Part shown: positions 6,390 to 8,262 of the stretch, piece by piece
Layout: the number at the start of each line of letters is the position of its first letter
Numbering within the stretch: the first letter of the stretch is position 1
NCBI GenBank assembly: GCA_040880405.1
Contig: JBBDIM010000019.1
Coordinates: forward strand, 1 to 8,262
Direction: 5' to 3'
Origin: JBBDIM01 sp040880405
Lineage (GTDB): Bacteria > Planctomycetota > Planctomycetia > Pirellulales > Pirellulaceae
DNA length: 8,262 bases
Position numbers and translations under genes: made by a program
The notes under the pieces: model-generated
Database searches by the model: none
Told to the model about the DNA's origin: nothing
The model's input: the letters and a program-made list of their open reading frames with translations, nothing else

Positions 6390-7331
6390 TTGACCTCACT
6401 CCCTCATTCAAACGAGCGTCCCGATTTCACAGGGAATATTCCACCGATTCTGACGCCCTTGGCCGACTACGATCGGCTGGATGAAGGGGGCTATGAACGA
6501 CTGCTAGAGCACCTGATTCGAGGAGGCATGGATGGCATATTTCTGCTCGGTTCATCGAGCGAAACAGTCAGTTTAAGTCATCGCCTGCGGGTCGAGTTGA
6601 TCCAAAAAGGATGCCGTCACATCGCTCACCGCGTGCCGGTGCTCGTGGGCATCACCGACAACTCCGTCGTGGAAACGGTCCAGCTTGCGCACGAGGCTGC
6701 CGAGGCGGGGGCTGACGGTGTCGTGCTGACCACTCCGTTTTACTTTCCCGTGAGCCAAGCCGAGCTGAAAGTTTATGTTCGCGCGGTCCTCAAAGAGACC
6801 AACCTGCCGCTGATGCTGTACAACATGCCCGCCATGACCAAGCTCTGGTATGAGTTTGAAACCGTGGCCGAACTCGCTCAGCATGAACAGATCGTCGGGA
6901 TCAAAGACAGCAGCCAGAACATGAAATACTTCCGCCAGCTAACGACGCTGCGCTCGGTCCGCCCCGACTGGTCGTTTCTGATCGGAGCCGAAGCGCACTT
7001 GGCCGAATCCCTCCGCCACGGAGGATCGGGAGGAGTGAATATGGGCCCGCACCTCTTCCCGCGCTTGTTTACGGAGCTACTGAAGGCCCACAGGGCAGGT
7101 GACACGCAACGTGTCGACGAATACCAAATCAAGATCGACCAGATCGCAGAGGTGTACAGGGTCGCTGAAGGCCCCGTTTCCTTGTTGTCCCTCATATCGA
7201 CGACCAAAACGGCCCTCTCGATATTGGGGATCTGCAACGATCTCATGGCGTCACCCCACCTCACCTCTTCCCCTGCCCAACGAGGACAGATCGAGAGCAT
7301 TGTCACAAGGTTGAAATCCGAATTGGGCTGA
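6390..7331 (+). CDS. DapA/NanA superfamily class I aldolase (pyruvate-type lyase)
   Basis: This is a 313-residue TIM-barrel aldolase, close to the family's usual 290-310. Visible signatures are GNIPPILTPL (15-24), the pyruvate-carboxylate loop GSSSE (54-58, usually GTTGE or GSTGE), TPFYFPVS (115-122) whose Tyr118 matches the second relay tyrosine, LYNMPAM (143-149) with catalytic Tyr144, and GIKDSS (170-175) with Schiff-base Lys172. The reaction should be reversible cleavage or condensation of a 2-keto acid with an aldehyde in the cytoplasm. The arginine that binds aspartate semialdehyde in E. coli DapA (YNVPSRTG) is Met149 here, so true dihydrodipicolinate synthase activity is doubtful. N-acetylneuraminate lyase has YNIPAL and TPFYYPFS at these places, which is closer. 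The Asp-Glu pair that contacts the sialic acid side chain in that enzyme appears replaced (GAEA, 199-202). Substrate is therefore unknown; a sugar acid is likely. It is co-directional with the DUF1501 gene. Start is TTG. Confidence 0.9.
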   Translation: MTSLPHSNERPDFTGNIPPILTPLADYDRLDEGGYERLLEHLIRGGMDGIFLLGSSSETVSLSHRLRVELIQKGCRHIAHRVPVLVGITDNSVVETVQLAHEAAEAGADGVVLTTPFYFPVSQAELKVYVRAVLKETNLPLMLYNMPAMTKLWYEFETVAELAQHEQIVGIKDSSQNMKYFRQLTTLRSVRPDWSFLIGAEAHLAESLRHGGSGGVNMGPHLFPRLFTELLKAHRAGDTQRVDEYQIKIDQIAEVYRVAEGPVSLLSLISTTKTALSILGICNDLMASPHLTSSPAQRGQIESIVTRLKSELG

Positions 7332-7444
7332 TTCGTCGCGCCAGGGGAACCGGCCGGCTGTCGAGTTTGGCGGACAACTTGGAAGGCCACGCAATCGCAG
7401 CCTGGAAGTAAACGACGGGAAATCGGCTGTGGGAAACGGCCCAG
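7332..7444. other. Convergent spacer between the aldolase and cheD
   Basis: These 113 bp separate two stop codons that face each other. GC-rich self-complementary bases (CCGGCCGG) are present near the left end, but there is no stem-loop followed by a T-run on either strand, so I do not assign a terminator. Confidence 0.35.
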
Positions 7445-7927
7445 CTAAATCGTCGCGACGATCTGGCGGCCGACTTGGACTTGAATTGATCCGTCGCTCA
7501 CGTCGAAGCGGATGACTCGGCCCGCGCCTCCCCCGACATGTTCCCCTTGCACCGGGATGCGGAGACTGGCCAGGAGCTGCTTGGCGGCGGCGTGATTCCG
7601 CTGGCCGACGTCGAGGCCCTGGGTTGGGAACATGTTGGCCCCGCCACACAGTTTGGCAACTAGGCAGCGGCGTTTCGCTCCGTGGGATTCCAACTCTTGT
7701 AGTATCCCCGGAATGGCCGTATCGATAAACCGGCCCGGCATGGTTTGGTGCCCCAGGCTGTCGGGCAGCATCGCATGGGCCAATCCGCCCCGTTTCGAGA
7801 TCGGGCACCAAATGGCAATGCCCAAACAGCTTCCCAGCAGGGTCTCCAAGACCTCGTCTCCAGCGGCATAGCCAATCCCGGACATCGCTACGCGAATCAA
7901 CTTGGCGGTGGGAGACGCAATCGACAT
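7445..7927 (-). CDS. cheD: CheD, probable chemoreceptor glutamine deamidase
   Basis: From ATG at 7927 the product is 160 residues, near the 157 of the Thermotoga maritima enzyme. CheD deamidates selected glutamines of methyl-accepting chemotaxis receptors and, in some bacteria, interacts with CheC. The sequence shows ETLLGSC (28-34) with the catalytic cysteine at 34, GGLAHAMLP with the catalytic histidine at 51 (the 17-residue Cys-His spacing of the family), and then AKLCGGANMF, DVGQRN, a GGGAGR turn and a short C-terminal strand. A threonine at 29 is the probable third catalytic residue. The minus-strand frame extends upstream to a TTG at 8050, but those 41 extra residues are charged and unlike the family. 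ATG 7927 has a GGGG run five bases upstream. No cheC, cheR, cheB, cheA or receptor gene is in the window, so it is an orphan here. It is convergent with the aldolase gene. Confidence 0.9.
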   Translation of the reverse strand: MSIASPTAKLIRVAMSGIGYAAGDEVLETLLGSCLGIAIWCPISKRGGLAHAMLPDSLGHQTMPGRFIDTAIPGILQELESHGAKRRCLVAKLCGGANMFPTQGLDVGQRNHAAAKQLLASLRIPVQGEHVGGGAGRVIRFDVSDGSIQVQVGRQIVATI

Positions 7928-8113
7928 GAAGGCCCCAAGCGGCTTGAATTTTTGCGAATAGAGGAAAAGTCGCTCATCAAAGGTAGCTTCGAAATGAGGG
8001 AGCGTGTCCCTTTTTTCTCGCGGATTGAAGCGGCGTTCCGTAATCCCCAAGAGCCGATCGAGCCGGCGAGATCGTCATAAACGGCAACATCGGTACGCAA
8101 ACGGGAGCGATCC

Positions 8114-8125
8114 GCGCATATGCGC
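8114..8125. repeat. 12-bp perfect palindrome GCGCATATGCGC
   Basis: This is a perfect inverted repeat with no spacer, lying about 190 bases upstream of the cheD start. The symmetry suits a dimeric DNA-binding protein, but a single copy gives no further support. Confidence 0.4.
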
Positions 8126-8182
8126 CTGGATTAGCCGATGCAGGGATCACCCTCAATTCAACCCAACAGCATCCATCTACTC

Positions 8183-8215
8183 GAAACGCATTTTTGAAAC
8201 GCAGAGCCGCAGAGC
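8183..8215. repeat. Short direct repeats: GAAACGCA twice and CGCAGAGC tandem pair
   Basis: GAAACGCA occurs at 8183-8190 and again at 8196-8203. The second copy runs into an exact tandem pair of CGCAGAGC (8200-8207 and 8208-8215). Tandem CGCAGAG-type units are, from memory, a recurring intergenic motif in many environmental bacterial genomes, so this may be a short or decayed example. Confidence 0.5.
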
Positions 8216-8227
8216 GACTGTGTCGCT
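8213..8227. repeat. Small hairpin AGCGAC-TGT-GTCGCT
   Basis: A perfect 6-bp stem (8213-8218 with 8222-8227) encloses a three-base loop and directly overlaps the end of the CGCAGAGC tandem repeat. No T-run follows on either strand. It may be part of the same repeat element or a weak terminator for a gene outside the window. Confidence 0.4.
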
Positions 8228-8262
8228 TGTCAAGTTGATTGTTTCCTCATGCGGGCGGGGTT

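Larger units (their letters stand above)
7928..8262. other. Non-coding region upstream of cheD, to the window edge
   Basis: No conserved protein is seen on either strand; short open frames here (for example minus-strand 7897-8100) have no family resemblance. The region presumably includes the cheD promoter, but I cannot place it. On the minus strand there is a TTGACA (8229-8234) with no matching -10 element at the right distance. It holds a 12-bp palindrome, a tandem 8-mer and a small hairpin, listed separately. Confidence 0.45.

Noticed and set aside
7928..8050. N-terminal extension of CheD from a TTG at 8050
   Set aside because: The 41 added residues are charged and unlike CheD N-termini; ATG 7927 gives the normal family length.
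7745..8080. A 111-codon plus-strand open frame opposite cheD
   Set aside because: It overlaps the conserved CheD coding sequence antisense and has no recognisable features.
8229..8234. TTGACA on the minus strand as a cheD promoter -35 box
   Set aside because: No -10-like hexamer is found 16-18 bases downstream, and it lies about 300 bases from the cheD start.
1..8262. CRISPR array, tRNA, rRNA, insertion sequence or prophage genes
   Set aside because: No regularly spaced repeats, RNA gene signatures, transposase or phage protein motifs were seen on either strand.

Overview
The window looks like a Planctomycetes chromosome, most likely a Pirellulaceae or Rhodopirellula-type organism. The evidence is the set of families, which are hallmarks of that phylum: a DUF1559 prepilin-like protein ending in an H-X9-DG motif, a giant secreted protein with planctomycete cytochrome domains (PSCyt1, DUF1549, DUF1553), and its usual DUF1501 partner with a twin-arginine signal. 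All calls come from reading the translated sequence; no database search was possible.

Layout, left to right. (1) Positions 1-812 are the 3' part of a DUF1559 gene whose start lies outside the window. (2) Positions 813-1162 hold no convincing gene but are structured. They contain a purine-rich Shine-Dalgarno-like site in front of a 30-codon reading frame, a 54-nt imperfect palindrome, and a 27-nt pure pyrimidine tract that can pair with that Shine-Dalgarno-like site. (3) Positions 1163-4897 encode a 1,244-residue exported protein: signal peptide, LamG-like lectin fold, PA14-like region, then a cytochrome/DUF1549/DUF1553 section with two CXXCH haem motifs. (4) Positions 4961-6256 encode a DUF1501 protein exported by the Tat pathway. 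(5) Positions 6390-7331 encode a class I aldolase of the DapA/NanA superfamily, starting at TTG. (6) Positions 7445-7927, on the minus strand and convergent with the rest, encode a CheD chemoreceptor deamidase with no other chemotaxis gene in view. (7) Positions 7928-8262 are non-coding as far as I can see, with short palindromes and a CGCAGAGC tandem repeat.

Genes 3 to 5 are co-directional with gaps of 63 and 133 bp and probably form one functional unit. The first two proteins would act outside the cytoplasm. One has carbohydrate-binding-type domains plus two probable c-type haems; the other belongs to a family thought to resemble alkaline phosphatases and sulfatases. The third is a cytoplasmic pyruvate-type aldolase whose visible pocket residues resemble N-acetylneuraminate lyase more than dihydrodipicolinate synthase. 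An inferred but untested reading is a module that processes an external sugar or sugar acid and cleaves the product inside the cell.

The strongest candidates for something under-described are the PSCyt1 domain embedded inside the DUF1549 region, the aldolase with atypical substrate-pocket residues, and the composite 5' leader of the large gene.
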